Below are positions 34,618 to 46,500 of a stretch of 64,000 nucleotides of DNA, piece by piece (position 1 is the first letter of the stretch; each line of letters starts with the position of its first letter). The notes below the pieces were generated by a model. That model was not told where the DNA came from, did not search any database, and worked only from the letters and a program-made list of their open reading frames with translations. The stretch is from Phialocephala subalpina (lineage: Eukaryota > Ascomycota > Leotiomycetes > Helotiales > Mollisiaceae), in NCBI GenBank assembly GCA_900073065.1, contig FJOG01000024.1, forward strand, positions 64,721 through 128,720, in the 5' to 3' direction. Made by a program: the position numbers and the translations under genes.

Positions 34618-35782
34618 TTATGATCCGAAATACGTCCCATCCCAACTCTGCAACAACCCATCCAACCACCCAATCAACTGTCCCCTCAATCCCGCCGGCG
34701 ACAAATGCCCAGCACAAATAAATGGCGCCGCCCCCGTATCAACTATCAACCAGATCCTCTCGCTAATACCCGGGGGCAAAGAATATGCATCCATGGTCCC
34801 CACAACCAAAATCAGCACTAACATCGTCAAGCCAAAAATCATAGTGAACCACGGTCTCTTCAACTGCACAATCCACCAGCTGCGGTGAGGACTCACGAAC
34901 GATAGAATGAGAGCGTCGACACCTTCAATGCATACCGCGAGTAACAAAGTGATCTTAGTCACCATAAGCCATGTATGCTGCCGAGCGCCTGGGAGGTCAA
35001 TACATCCGATGATAATCTCCTGTCACTGGATGGAAATTGCAGTCAAGGTCTAGTTCTGAAAGACCGAAGAACCCGAACATAGGTGAGCACCAAGAGGCTG
35101 TGACGGGTTCTGATGGTTGACGGAAGGTCATGACGAGTCCAGCGACTTGAAGACCGAAGATAGTGCGGAAGAGGAGCGAAGAAGTGATGATGATGAAGCC
35201 TACAAAGAGCGGATGGGAATCGTGGGCTCGGGGATTCGGACATACGTTGGTGCTTTGGCCTTGGCCTGGCACAAGGGGTTGGAAGACCAGTGGAATGGGT
35301 TCTAATTAAATGTGAGTGAGAGCCTCGACACCATGAAGCGTAGGCCAGGAGACATACGTGCTTGTGAACGATGAAAGATTCCTCTCAATTCTCTCATCCA
35401 GTTTAGATGCACCGCTCTGACCAAGACCACAAGTTGCAGCATAGCTCCGGCATCAATTACTAGTGTCATTGGAGACCACACCAACACATGTTCTGGAGCC
35501 AGCTTTGTAGCCGTATAACCTTGAGCAACGATTGCCACGTTTGAAGATAGCAAGGACGATTGAGAGAGTTTGAACATCCTCCCATCGTGCTACTCGGGCG
35601 ACTATCACTGGCAAGTGGATGACGATCTGGAGTACCGCAAATAGCCAGGGTAGGAGAGCACCGCCGACGTCAGGTCGAAGGCAGGACGCTTGACAGGTTC
35701 GATTTTGTGCAAGAGTGTCCGAAACTTGCCACCACTGTAGTCCAGGGCTGACAGTCTCGTTCGCAGGGATTTGGCACGACAT
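34618..35782 (-). pseudogene. fungal multi-pass membrane protein with two frame shifts
   Basis: Reading from the ATG at 35782, a hydrophobic protein runs to WEDVQTLSIVLAIF. An extra base in the ttt/aaa run at 35540-35542 then moves the sense to NVAIVAQGYTATKLAPEHV. A good intron (35357-35302) joins to QPIPLVFQPLV... and TM blocks. A second single-base shift near 35006-35012 separates NFHPVT from GCIDLPGARQHTWL, which continues to the stop at 34618. Without the two shifts this would be an ordinary ~360-residue protein with about seven TM helices. Family function is unknown. Two isolated indels in one small gene suggest either recent inactivation or consensus errors. Confidence 0.6.
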
Positions 35783-37210
35783 AGTAGGGTTTCAGAAATT
35801 CAGATGATCTAGTCTATTAGATTAGTGAAATGCATCTTCTTTTTTTCTGAATGCCTTTAGTGCTGGATGATCAACTTACTCGCAGAAAGAGAGTAAAATG
35901 GATTTCCCCACAATACTTATGTGACCAAGCTTACTCCTCTTCTTGAATTGAGGGAGGTTCAACAATAACCCAAATCTGAGTATAAATCAGAAATGAATGA
36001 GCTTTTGACAAAGCGAGCCTACCGTCTCTTCAAGTAGCCGCGACATCATTGTAGGTTTCCTTTCCAAACACCATCCACACTGCCTTGCATCATTTTCGTG
36101 ACGAGATCCAGTTTCGAAACAAGATATCTAAAAGAAGGTAGAGATATGCGTCAAAATGCACCCATTCATATGCCAGCGACTCGGTGACTCGATTGAAGAA
36201 AAGAGCATCCTAAGACAATGTCTGGGAATTGTCCGGCTTGAGCGGTTACAGCCCACTTCAGGACCCTGACGGGCTGCCTAAAGACTTACGATTTATGGGA
36301 TGGAACAGCCAGGCGTGACACAGCTTTCAGCTGTTGGAGCATGAGGCTGCTGCGCATGGAAGGGCAATTTCCAGGGCTTGCTGCAAGGGGCAGGGTGAAG
36401 AAAAAGAAAAGAAAGATGGGAAATGCCGTAGACTATTCCTGGCGCTGCAAGGTACGGATGATGAGAGAGAAGCAAATGAAGTGGGAAATGCCCAGGAAAT
36501 TGAGAGTTCGACGCCCTGGGCGGTGAGTGCAGATATGAAATTGAGATGAGACGGCATAGCCCCAATTCCTCTCTGCAAATTTTCTTTTCCAAGGTATTAT
36601 TAACAGTAATGTTCCCAATAAATAGGCCCGTTGTTAGTTTAGGTTAGATTTTACCTAATTTATTACTTAACTTGAATTGATTTTTAAAGTTTTTTCTAAT
36701 TTAAATTAAGTATAAATCTTATCTATTTAAGATTTGAATCATTAGAAGGGTGTATAGATAGTTGTGCGACCTTCAAGTCAAGATGGTGAGGTGTCGCCTG
36801 CGCCTTAACACGTCTCGCTAAAGGTCTGAGATTTTGTGGTGGCTGTGTTGTACCTTTCGCTGAATTCACAACTATCTGCAGGCCAACACATTCCCACGCG
36901 TCTCAGTGTGTTCCGATCATAACCTGGAATATACGATGGAGAATGGAGAGCGGGCCATGATATCATGTCGAGTTACTGGAGAGGTGTTGAGGTGTAGGCA
37001 ATCCGCATCCTCAAAATGTTAACGTTGCGCTCGTTGGAAAAGGGGGATTTTGCACTACTTCTTAAGCACCGCTAGAAGTCTACTTACTTGCGTCATGGCC
37101 CCAACATACTGACCTACGATACATCCACATCTATAAGAACCGGGCTCATCTAACAAGATAGACCTCTGTCCCCAAATTCGAGTACCAAGTCTGTCGCAGA
37201 AACTGCAGTC
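35783..37210. other. intergenic with AT-rich block at 36600-36740
   Basis: No supported gene. Bases 36600-36740 are almost pure A/T with TTTA/TAAA words, like a short RIP-degraded repeat. A tataaga box near 37131 and a leader precede the cupin pseudogene. Confidence 0.5.
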
Positions 37211-37727
37211 ATGGCATCACTTCCCCCACCAATCTATCACATCACCACCAAAATGGTCAATGGGACACCGACATTCCACAATATTTCCAATCCACCCAGA
37301 GCCAACAAAAGTCGGTCCACGGCAACCGCAAACTACATTTTCTCAGCTCTACCAACTTTCTCCACCAACTCCGATACCGATCTTGAGCACCACGAAAAGG
37401 CTCTGCAAAGCAAACCCTTCCTATATTTCCCTGGAGCTGGCGGAAGCAGCTGTCACATCATAGACTTCGATGCAAACCCGGACAATGATGAAGGGTTTTG
37501 GCATCGTACAAATACTATCGAGTACTGCTTCATGCTAGTGGGGGAGCTTGAACTTCGTCTTGAGTAGGGTGATCAAGCAAGGAGAAATTGTCGGGTAAAG
37601 AGGTCGCATGCATTCATGGAAGAATTTGGGTAGTACAAGGCCAGCGAAACTTGCGGCTGTCTCAATTGGTAGCAAAGAGGCTATTGAAAGGGAAATCGAG
37701 ACTCCCGAGGGAAAACGTTCCATGTAA
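37211..37727 (+). pseudogene. decayed cupin paralogue
   Basis: An ATG opens 118 codons matching the N-terminal half of the intact cupin at 13964-14530: the same order of ..HIT.., a STATANYIF block, NSDTDLEHH, a GGSSCHIIDF strand and FWHRTNTIEY. The frame stops at 37567. Coding sense resumes in another frame (RVIKQGEIV), meets a TAA where the intact copy has the Gln of VVQR, and continues (RGRMHSWKNLG...) to 37727. One frame shift and one C-to-T-type stop therefore disable the second cupin motif. The promoter with a TATA box still looks intact, so a truncated product is possible. Confidence 0.7.
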
Positions 37728-38013
37728 TTTTAGCAGATTTAGCAATAATACCTTCCGTCCTCTGATTGGATGGTGGAGTAGCTTTATTCTTCCTAGTAAG
37801 TAAGGGCTGGACAGTGGAAAAGCACGCAATATTCAACTCTAGCAGTAGAGAATTACCAAGTTCATGACGAAGAAGTTTGAAATCAAGCATGAAAATGATG
37901 ACGCAATATTCTTGCTCCGATCTAATGACACTCTCAATCTTTCTCTCAAGACCTGACATCATAATCAGACACTAGGTAGCAGATAATGTTACTTACAACA
38001 TCCAGATTCGTTC

Positions 38014-38422
38014 TCACAACGCCGGATGATTGACATCAAACTCCGTGGTCCCCGGAATCGAAGCTTCAAAATCCTTGTAGCCATGGCGTCTATTTGTTTC
38101 CGTCGGCTGTCATTCTCTCTGCCTTACCCCCCCTCTAGATGTTGAAGACTTACTGGATCTGCTCAATATTTAAACCTCCACTTGCAGTCTCGTTCTGAAC
38201 AATGAGCTCAGAGATACCAAGACCATATCCACCTTGCCCACAAATCGGTGTCAACGTGTAGAGTTCGACGGGAGCCGGTTCCAAGACTTTGTTGGGGTCA
38301 AGGCCGTAAGACGTGACGCAGCCGATTGAGATGCCGTGGAATTGGTCTCGAGGTTTAGATGCAAGAGGGCTGGCGACGGCCAGTGTAGCGAGGAGAGAGC
38401 TGAGGATAAGTAAAGTACGCAT
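38014..38422 (-). CDS. small secreted protein
   Basis: Exons 38422-38154 and 38089-38014, with a gtaagt donor and 64-nt intron, give 114 residues. The signal peptide is clear (MRTLLILSSLLATLAVASPL, likely cleaved after the Ala-Ser region). The mature part has two Cys (IGCVTSYG and PICGQGG), one predicted disulfide, and ends GTTEFDVNHPAL. No known domain. Size, secretion and Cys content fit the broad class of candidate effectors or secreted peptides, but nothing more specific can be said. The intron removes an otherwise in-frame stop and supplies a plausible C-terminus. Confidence 0.7.
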
Positions 38423-38829
38423 GTTGATTGAACTTGGTGATTGATGGTCAGATGAGAACTTGCGAGATGACTGTAAGTAATTGAGACAGCTAGTATGGAA
38501 ATAGATATGTCCTGGAGAAGGAAGTTCAAAGCATGAGATAAAGAACAGCACGAGGCTGGAGGATGCAAGGCGGCTAATTGCCGATGAAGTGCGATGTTCG
38601 ACTCGGAGGTCGAAGATGGAATCACTCACTAACCATCTCAGATGGATCTCAAAACATGCCTTGAAAGGACCAAACACGAACCTTCTCAACCATGCGATAA
38701 GTAACGAGAGAATATGATTGAAAACTTAAGTCCAAGCAATCAATTTAAGAGTTATACGCAGACCTCGACTTGTCCTGCCACCAAAATACAAACACCGAAA
38801 CCTCCCCTTCTCCATCTCAAACAACGCAT

Positions 38830-39717
38830 TCACAGCTTGCTATTGATAAACTTCAAAGCCTGTTGCCCATACTTATTTCCATACTGCTGGTGCGCATTCG
38901 CATCATTTCCATTACAACAATATGGATCCGCGGAGTCGCAATAGCTCTGAATCTTAGCCGCGGAAGCACACTTATATCCAGCTGGTCGTGGAGCGAACTA
39001 TGTTTTCATCAGCCTTCATTCACCTCTCCCTCAAACCTCTCTACCGCGATTCCAGAAACCAGAGAAAGAAGGGATAGGAGGAAGACTTACGCCACTCGCA
39101 GTACAACTCCCAACATTATACGGCAACCCAGCAATATGTCTCGGATCCCCCATCAAAATAACAGCTTTCGTCATGTTAAGCGCCGCATCCGTCAACCCAA
39201 CCTTATTACTATCATCCCCACAAACAGCATTATCCATGATCTGTCCTCCTTGTGAGTACCCAACAAGCACTAACTCTGTATCCGGACACTTGGCATTAAA
39301 CCCATTAACCGCCTTCGCAACAGCCGCTGTTCCTTGCTGCGCAGAACTAGCATAACTTGCTCCACCGCATGACGACTGCCCGCCGCAGGCGGGATAGACG
39401 ATTGCTTCTGCTGTTGTGCCGGGGTGGGCGCCTGTTACTAGGTTTACAACTGTTGCTGCGGTGCCTGGGTTGGATGTTAGTCTATGTTTGGGGGATTGAA
39501 GGAGAAGTGATCGGAAGAGGGAGATTGGGGAGGAGGTAGGAGGGATAAGGGGAATGCGGTAAGGGGGAGAGAAGAGAGAAGTGGACATACCGTAGCCTTG
39601 TGGTGCGGTTGTTTCACGGGCGCCGAAGACATGAATCTTGGGGCAGGAATCTCGCGAGGATAAAGGATTGGCGAGGGTGAGAGGGGCCAAGAAGAGAATG
39701 GTGGATTTAAGGAACAT
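38830..39717 (-). CDS. CE5 esterase (acetylxylan esterase/cutinase family)
   Basis: Exons 39717-39591, 39464-39091 and 38997-38830, with introns of 126 and 93 nt, give 222 residues, normal for the family. The signal peptide (FLKSTILFLAPLTLANPL) indicates secretion. The alpha/beta-hydrolase core has GYSQGG with Ser113, Asp191 in SADPYCC and His203 in NAHQQYG, a complete triad. Cys pairs are conserved (CGGQSSCGG, CNGN region). The FGARETTAPQGYG start and the YPACGG block favour acetylxylan esterase over true cutinase. It would deacetylate xylan side chains outside the cell. Introns lie at the positions usual for fungal CE5 genes. Confidence 0.88.
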
Positions 39718-40379
39718 CGTAGATAGTTGGAGCAATGAGTCCGGAAGAGAAGGCGTATGATAGCAAGCAAGTGGAACTGGAGTGGAATTGAAGTGGAACT
39801 GAAGTGGATATGTAGTCGCACAGATATAGATGCAGCGGACTTATATACTTCTCGAATAGTGGGGCAGCCATAAGACTTCATGTTCATCCAAGATTCCCAC
39901 ACCATCTGTCCCTCAACTAGACCAGATGATGAGAAACTTCTCTTCCTCCGACAACTAAATAGATTGTCGACATCCCAATATGTTGCGAGCACCGACGGCT
40001 GATGTTTGAAGGAAACAACTATGGTAGCTGATTGGAGTCGTTGGAGTTTCAGGCAAATGGTGTCGGTAGTTTGCCATTCTGCCTCCCACGTTTCGTAGTT
40101 TATATCCAACCGAGGGGTTGAAAATCTGGGGTAATATCTTGGCGGGGCGCAGGCACTTTATCTGCTCCAGATCTGCAAGCACACATTGAACGATTTCTGC
40201 AAAAGGGGAAGAGGTGTTGGAAGCAGTGATAGCCTGAATGTGGTTGAAGAAAGTTTGGACTTGGAACGCGAATACGAAAACGAGAAGACGCCGTTGCAGG
40301 AACAATATCAAAAGCTTCTATATGACAAAAGAAGATCTAGAGGATGTAAAAGATGGCATGCGCAATATTCGAGGGCCTC
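39718..40379. other. intergenic, CE5 promoter
   Basis: No supported gene. A 118-codon frame on the minus strand (39955-40311) lacks a start context, motifs or splice partners. Confidence 0.45.
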
Positions 40380-41870
40380 TTACAACTTCTCAACTTCAGA
40401 AACCATATCCTTCTCCCCGACCTCAGACCCAGTCTCCACATCTCTCTTCGGTTCAATGCCGACCTTGACCTTTTCAGTCCAGCCATCCAACGTCTTCGCC
40501 TTAAACAAGTTCAAGTAAAGCGGGAACGTCCAAGCGATAACAAAACCAATAAGCGGAATGAAGAAAGCATGCTGCGTATTCCCTCCAAGCGCATCCGCTA
40601 CCGCTCCAAGCACAGGAGGAAACAACGCTCCTCCCGACACTGCCGCAACGATGAAACTCGCACCTCTCTTGCTGTGTCTCCCAAGACCTCTCAGTGACAA
40701 GGTAAAGATCAATGGAAAGACGCAGGATTCGAAGAACAAAACCAAAGAGATTGCTGCTATTCCAGCGTTGCCTTTGAGACCCATGACGAGACAGGCGAAG
40801 ATCACAACCCCGGAGAGGAAAACCATCAGGACATATCGCGGCTTGACAAATTTCAGAAGGCCCGAGGCGATGAATCGACCAATGGCGAAACAGCCTTGAG
40901 CGACGGCGAGAAGATTAGATCCCGTAGCTTTCGAAGTACCAGGTCGAACCCAAGTGACGTAGTTGATGAAATACCCCGCATATGCAACCTGAGCACCAAC
41001 ATAGCAGAACTGAGCAAAGACACCGAAGAACAGTGTATATTGTTTGCTTAGAGGCTTATCCTCGAAGTCGGTATCTGAAGCAGCTTGTTCGGCTTGAGCA
41101 GCCATATCTGCGTCTGTGACTTCCGGTAGACGAATGAGGAAGAATACGATGGCGAGGAAGAAGACGAAGATTGCGATGCCGAGGTAGACCCATTGAACTG
41201 AGGTGAGGGATTTGTCGTCGACATTCTTGAAGATTACGTGCGAGGCGAGGATAGGGGCGACGACTGTGCCGATGGCTTGGAAGGATTGGGCGAGTGTGAG
41301 TCGAAGCTCAGAGTAGCGGGGTGGACCACAGGTTGCGATGAAGGGGTTTGCTGCTGTTTCGAGGGTGGAGAGACCGCTGCCGACGATGAACATGCTGCCG
41401 CAGAATCCACCGAAACTATTGACAATTAGCAAGGTATGAACCTCCTAATGGGATGTGATGACTTACGATCTCTTGACTCCAGAAGGCCAGAACATCAATG
41501 CTCCAACACCGTACACACAGAGACCGAATATGAAAGCCCACCTATATCCAAAGCGTCGTACAATCCAACCAGAATATGTGAGGGGACCGATGAAGTATGC
41601 TCCGAAATATGCTGCTTGCAGACCACCGGACATTCCTTGACTGATGTTCAAGGCACTCTGAAAGTGTGCGTTCAATACATCGAGGAGGCCGTATGCGAAT
41701 CCCCACATGAAGAACAGGATCGTGACGAGGGAGACTGGAACAATGGATTGTCGTGTGGTGATCTCTCCAGCACCTGTCACAGTGTGGTCATCGACAGTCT
41801 TGGTCTTGCGATCATTGACGATGCCAGCTGAGGCATGAGAGCCTTTCCGGCTGTGATTGATATCTTCCAT
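40380..41870 (-). CDS. MFS transporter, FucP/FHS-type sugar permease-like
   Basis: Exons 41870-41467 and 41415-40380, with a 51-nt intron (gtaagt donor), give 479 residues. The protein has twelve predicted membrane helices with a short central loop. Signatures of the fucose/glucose-galactose permease branch are visible: FFMWGFAYGLLDVLN in helix 1, QAAYFGAYFIGPLTYSGWI in helix 2, RRFGYRW in loop 2-3 and GLSTLETAANPFI in helix 4. It is likely a proton-coupled monosaccharide uptake system at the plasma membrane. The substrate is not fixed by sequence; L-fucose or rhamnose-like sugars are reasonable guesses given the family. Both termini are hydrophilic and charged, as expected. Confidence 0.9.
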
Positions 41871-42002
41871 GCTTGATCGACTTTCAACGATATGCTGCGA
41901 GGTAGAAGATAGGACGATCGAACCTTTAGACTTCTCGAAGGACAGAAATAGAGCAGTGAAAAAGAACGAAGAAGACCAGCTGTGATGAACAAGCAGAAAA
42001 GC

Positions 42003-42470
42003 TCAACGACTTTGTTGCATAACTATATACTCACTTCCCCATCGCCCCGCCTCCAGACTCGATCTGGGAGAAATCCGGCGACTCCATAATCCCCAATCCC
42101 CAGCCAGTCTCGACCGTGACCTTCCATCTTGGGCCTCATTTGTCCAGTCCTCCATATTCCCCACAGGTAAGACTTCTGTCACCAAACTCTCCACCAGGTT
42201 TTCCTCATCAATACCCGCCAACATATGCCAATACCTCCCGTCCATATCGCCAAGAACCGCTATCCAGTCTTCGAGTAAAGCCGTGCGTTCAGCGTCTCCA
42301 CCCCGAGCAGGTTTGCTCCAACCCCAAGATGCGCTTCGACAAGCTATGTCCTTGAAGTGTTGGCATCGAACGCGCGAAGAATGGTCGTAGAAGGAATATT
42401 TCGTGCTTATCTCTTGGGTGATTGCGTCAGGTCTTCCAGTCGGCCTTATGTCTTCTTGGCTCGGTCGCAT
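42003..42470 (-). CDS. hypothetical protein, possibly 5'-truncated
   Basis: A 155-codon frame of charged, protein-like sequence (TALLEDWIAVLGDMDGRYWHML, NLVESLVTEVLPVGNMEDWT) ending in MQQSR. Just upstream on the same strand another frame reads IGIEIAHLATSAIAIEDVVVVLK and still another starts MTCHRQAGLESPAGG. No GT donor lies between the last two parts, so they cannot be joined by an ordinary intron. This suggests either a damaged gene spanning about 42003-42716 or a shorter protein starting at 42470. No domain is recognised; soluble, cytosolic or nuclear. Confidence 0.4.
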   Translation of the reverse strand: MRPSQEDIRPTGRPDAITQEISTKYSFYDHSSRVRCQHFKDIACRSASWGWSKPARGGDAERTALLEDWIAVLGDMDGRYWHMLAGIDEENLVESLVTEVLPVGNMEDWTNEAQDGRSRSRLAGDWGLWSRRISPRSSLEAGRWGSEYIVMQQSR

Positions 42471-42716
42471 TGCCCTCTAGCATCCCCTTCCTTCAGCACC
42501 ACTACCACATCTTCAATGGCTATGGCACTTGTAGCCAAGTGCGCGATTTCAATGCCAATCCAGCGAGGAATATTCCAGCCCTGTATCCTCAAGTTGTGGA
42601 ATTGTTGGCCGTGGAATCTGATGTTGTGGTCGGAGATGAAGTAAGGAAGAATTTGGGATGGACGTTCCTCCAGCTGGGGACTCCAGGCCCGCTTGGCGGT
42701 GGCAAGTCATGACACG

Positions 42717-43505
42717 GGGTTTGACGGGGGTCTTAGCTCAGGGGGCGGAGCTGGTGGAGCAACCCCCAGGACGCTGAATGTCCCCGGATCGCTCTGACTT
42801 TCCAGTTCAGCAGAGTCCGCGATGAATACGAAATTCTTCAACTAAACTCCAGCTATCAAAAGCCTCAATAGTCATGTATCGAGCTGTGACTCTCGTACAA
42901 TTGTGGCTGCCTTGGTCGAGATACGAATCTCAGGACCAGAACACTACTACAGTATTTTCTACTGTACATGTCTCACAATCATTTCTCGTCCGTCCAAAAG
43001 CCCAACAAAAGTTCGTACTCGCATTTCCCAATGCGGTATATCCGGCAACTGCTGGTCCTGGCAGGAAGACTACCGACATCACGCCGAAGACGGCAGGCTC
43101 CAGAGTCAAAACCCAGATAACCTCGCATCAGATCACTTGATCTCGATCGAAACGTTAAAAATCTGGCAGCATATCTCGCAAGGAGAACCTTTCTTCCTAT
43201 CTCGAGAGATGGAAATATCTCTGCGGACCAGGTACTTTTATAGTTTGAAATTTTTCCTCTCGGAATCTCCGAGTTGTGGAGTGAATTGTCACAGGAACTC
43301 TTCCCATACATATCACGACCGAGTCGAAAGTTAATGTCCATCCCGTCCTATTACATTAGCATATTAGTACATGTGAGGTCCTGCTCTTTGGGGTCCTATC
43401 GTTTCCATCGAAGAGTATCCATCTTCACCTATATACCGTCCACCAAAATCCGCTACAAGAACCCCTCAACTCCACGCAATCACAATCATCACTCCCTCTC
43501 CCTCT
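42717..43505. other. intergenic
   Basis: No supported gene. A stretch at 42726-42770 superficially resembles a tRNA D-arm but has no T-loop partner. The region ends at the 3' end of the WSC/propeller gene. Confidence 0.45.
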
Positions 43506-46500
43506 CTATTTCGTCAAAGTAAACACAGCACTCAGCGTCGGCGCCCCACTCGCAACATAAAGATCAAACATCCTACTTCCCCCACACTTCGCCGTCCCAG
43601 TACTTACCGCCCCAAGAGATCCAGTACAAACATCCGTACAAGCCTTCGTCCCCGTCAAACTTGTAACAGCACTACTCGCCCAATTAAAGCTCGCTCCACC
43701 ATAACACTGATTCTTACTCTCCAGATAGAAATATGGCAACACAGTCGGTGTCGGCTTGCTTACGAGACTCTGCACGTATGCCAAACAGAGCTCCGGAGTA
43801 ACGGTTTTGTTGCGTATGAGGAGTGGAAGAGCGTGGCCTTTGGAGAGGTCGCGGAAACAGCCTTGGTACGTGAAGATGGAGGAGGCGGTGGCGGTGGGGA
43901 GACTGAGGGCGGTGGATGTGAGGGTTTGGAGGGTCGTAAATTTTGAGGTGGTGGTGGTGGTGATGGCGGTGTTAGAGGAGGGTCCGACGGAGCTGGATTT
44001 TGATGATGTGATTGACAGGGTTGAGCTGGATTTGGATGATGTGGTTGCGAGGACTGAACTGGATTTGGATGAGGAGGTTGAGAGAGAATTGGACTTGGAT
44101 GTTGAGGTTGAGAGGACTGAGCTGGAAGTCGTGGTTTCTGATGATTGATCAGTGGAGCTCGAAGGGGATGATCCAGAGTCTGTTGATGAACTGGCTGCAG
44201 CAGACGAGCTGGAAAGAACGTCTGTTGAGCTGGAGGACGATCCAGGATTGCTGAATGAGGAACTGGCAGCAGCTGAAGCGACAACAGATGTTGAAGTCAA
44301 GACATCTGATGACGAGCTGAGAGTGCTCGAGGAGGTAACAACGTCCGAGGACGAAACCCCACTGGACGATGAGAGTAGACTTGATGAAGAGACCACACTC
44401 GAAGAAGAGGAGCTGACAACAGATGAAGTAGCAGACATACTTGTACTCGAAGAAGAGATTGCCACCGACTGCGCATTACCAGTCATCAACACATCTGTAT
44501 ACCCCCCATCACTCCAGAACGTCAGATACGAAGCCGCGATTCCGAGACTAGAGGGCGCGAAGAATAGGTGAATCGTGATAGATGAACCAGGTTGAATCTG
44601 AGACCCAACGGCAGGGAAGCCAACAGATGTGTATCCCTTCCCCACAGTCGAGGTAGAAGACACCGTGATGTTGGAGAAAGTCATGCCGCCATAGAAATCC
44701 TGGGTCGCGAAACCTTTGAATGTAAGAGGCGCAGGCCCATCATTAGACAAAGTGATCGAGCGAGCAATTTGAGGGCCTCCAACAACAGCAGCACCAAAAT
44801 CAACGGTCATTTGGTTAAGGACCAGGTAACCTCCTGTCGCGACAACGGTGCCAGAAAGAGGAATCGTCATGTCTGAGATCGTACCAGTCGAGTCTGTAGC
44901 AAACAGGTTGAGCATAGACAAGAAGTCTCCTGGCACAACGGGCGCATTATTAGCATTCTCGTACGCGAGAAGGTTTGCATCTGTCAGGTTGAACGTGACT
45001 GGGAAAGTGAACGATGCTCCATTCGCAACCGTGGGAGGCAGAGTAGAGCTTCCGCATTGGAAGAGACTAGTCGTGGTGCTGCAGCCAGTGAGAGTGAGAG
45101 TCGAACTTGCTGAGCAAGTCACTGTCAGGACAGATGTTTGATCGACTGAGACTGATCCAAAGGCGACGTTGGTAGGTGTGCAAGTCATTGGTAGACTTGC
45201 TGCGGTTCCACCACCGGCAAGAGCAACGATCATGCCAGTCTTGGCTATGTATGCTCGACCAGCTCCAAACAGCGCGTTGATATTTGGTTGCGCCTCCGGT
45301 GAGTGCGCCTGTTGGTAGCTTGATCTGTGTCAAGACTCCTCCTGTCGGAACTGCGTTGAATGCCACTAGGCCGAGTGATCCATCAGCCACCCATACCTGC
45401 TCATGTTAGCTAGGTGTCCCAAATCAGGGGAGGTGATACTTACAATACCGCTTCCTGCTTTTCCCTTGTTACTGGTTACAGTCGGAACGCTCTTTCCATT
45501 CAAGTTCATTGTTGATTGGCCAGCAAGGACGAAATTGGGTCTTCCTTGACTATCATGGGTCAATTTCCAGCACATCAGCGGCTGTCCTGAAGGTTGTAAG
45601 CTAGAAAGGTCAGCATAATCTTGAGATTGCGAGTGGAAGACCTACTAGAGGTAACCTCCCTCTAATGGATAACTTGCCGCACCACTGAGGAGTGCGCCGG
45701 TGTTGGTAATAACTTGAAGAACTTGGTATTGTTAGCACGTGATGGTAAATGTGTTCGAAGAGTTTCTTCACCTTTATCAGCGCCTCCAGCTCCAGCGAAG
45801 CCTCCGAGATTGTTTGCATCCATGATATACACATGGCCATCCTTGCCTCCCGCGACAGCAACCCGGGTCACTCCACCGCCAGAGAAGATGGGATCGAGAA
45901 CTGCAACACCAGAGGATCCAAAATCTCTGTCGCCTCCATTTAAACTATCGTACGCATAGGGTTCGAAGTAATCGGCTTGGGTCAAGACACCAGTTGAGCT
46001 AACAGAGAAGTCTACGACGGCTTGCTCGAGGGTGCTCAGGTATGTCTTGCCACTGGCAGCGGTTCCGGCAGCACCTTTATTTTGACCAGGTCCACGTGCG
46101 TTTCTAGATAAAGATTCATCAGCGAAATGTATCGTTTGAATGGTTTTGATCTTACCCAGTGACAAGGAAGACTCGGTTGACATCAGCAGCCAATCCCATA
46201 CCCGAGTGCCAGATACCAGCTTTGCCGCCACCTTGAATGGTGATGTCCAGTGTCTGAGGTGAAGGCGCAACTGAGTGCGTGGATTAGACAAGTCCTGTAC
46301 AGAGTATTATAGTGGGATCAACATACAAGGGCTTGCTTCCATCGCCTGGATGTTGGTCACACCAACGCCAGCGGTCTTACCGACGGCAACCAACATTCCG
46401 GTGTAGTTGAAGTTGTCACAGTGGCCTCCGAAGCCTGCAACAATCGAATTCCCGATCATAGCTAGACCTGGTCTGTTGAGAACAGTTCCGCCGACGAAGT

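Noticed and set aside
42722..42790. tRNA-like tagctcaggggg...gagc sequence
   Set aside because: No GGTTCRA T-loop, no paired acceptor stem and no anticodon arm could be drawn.
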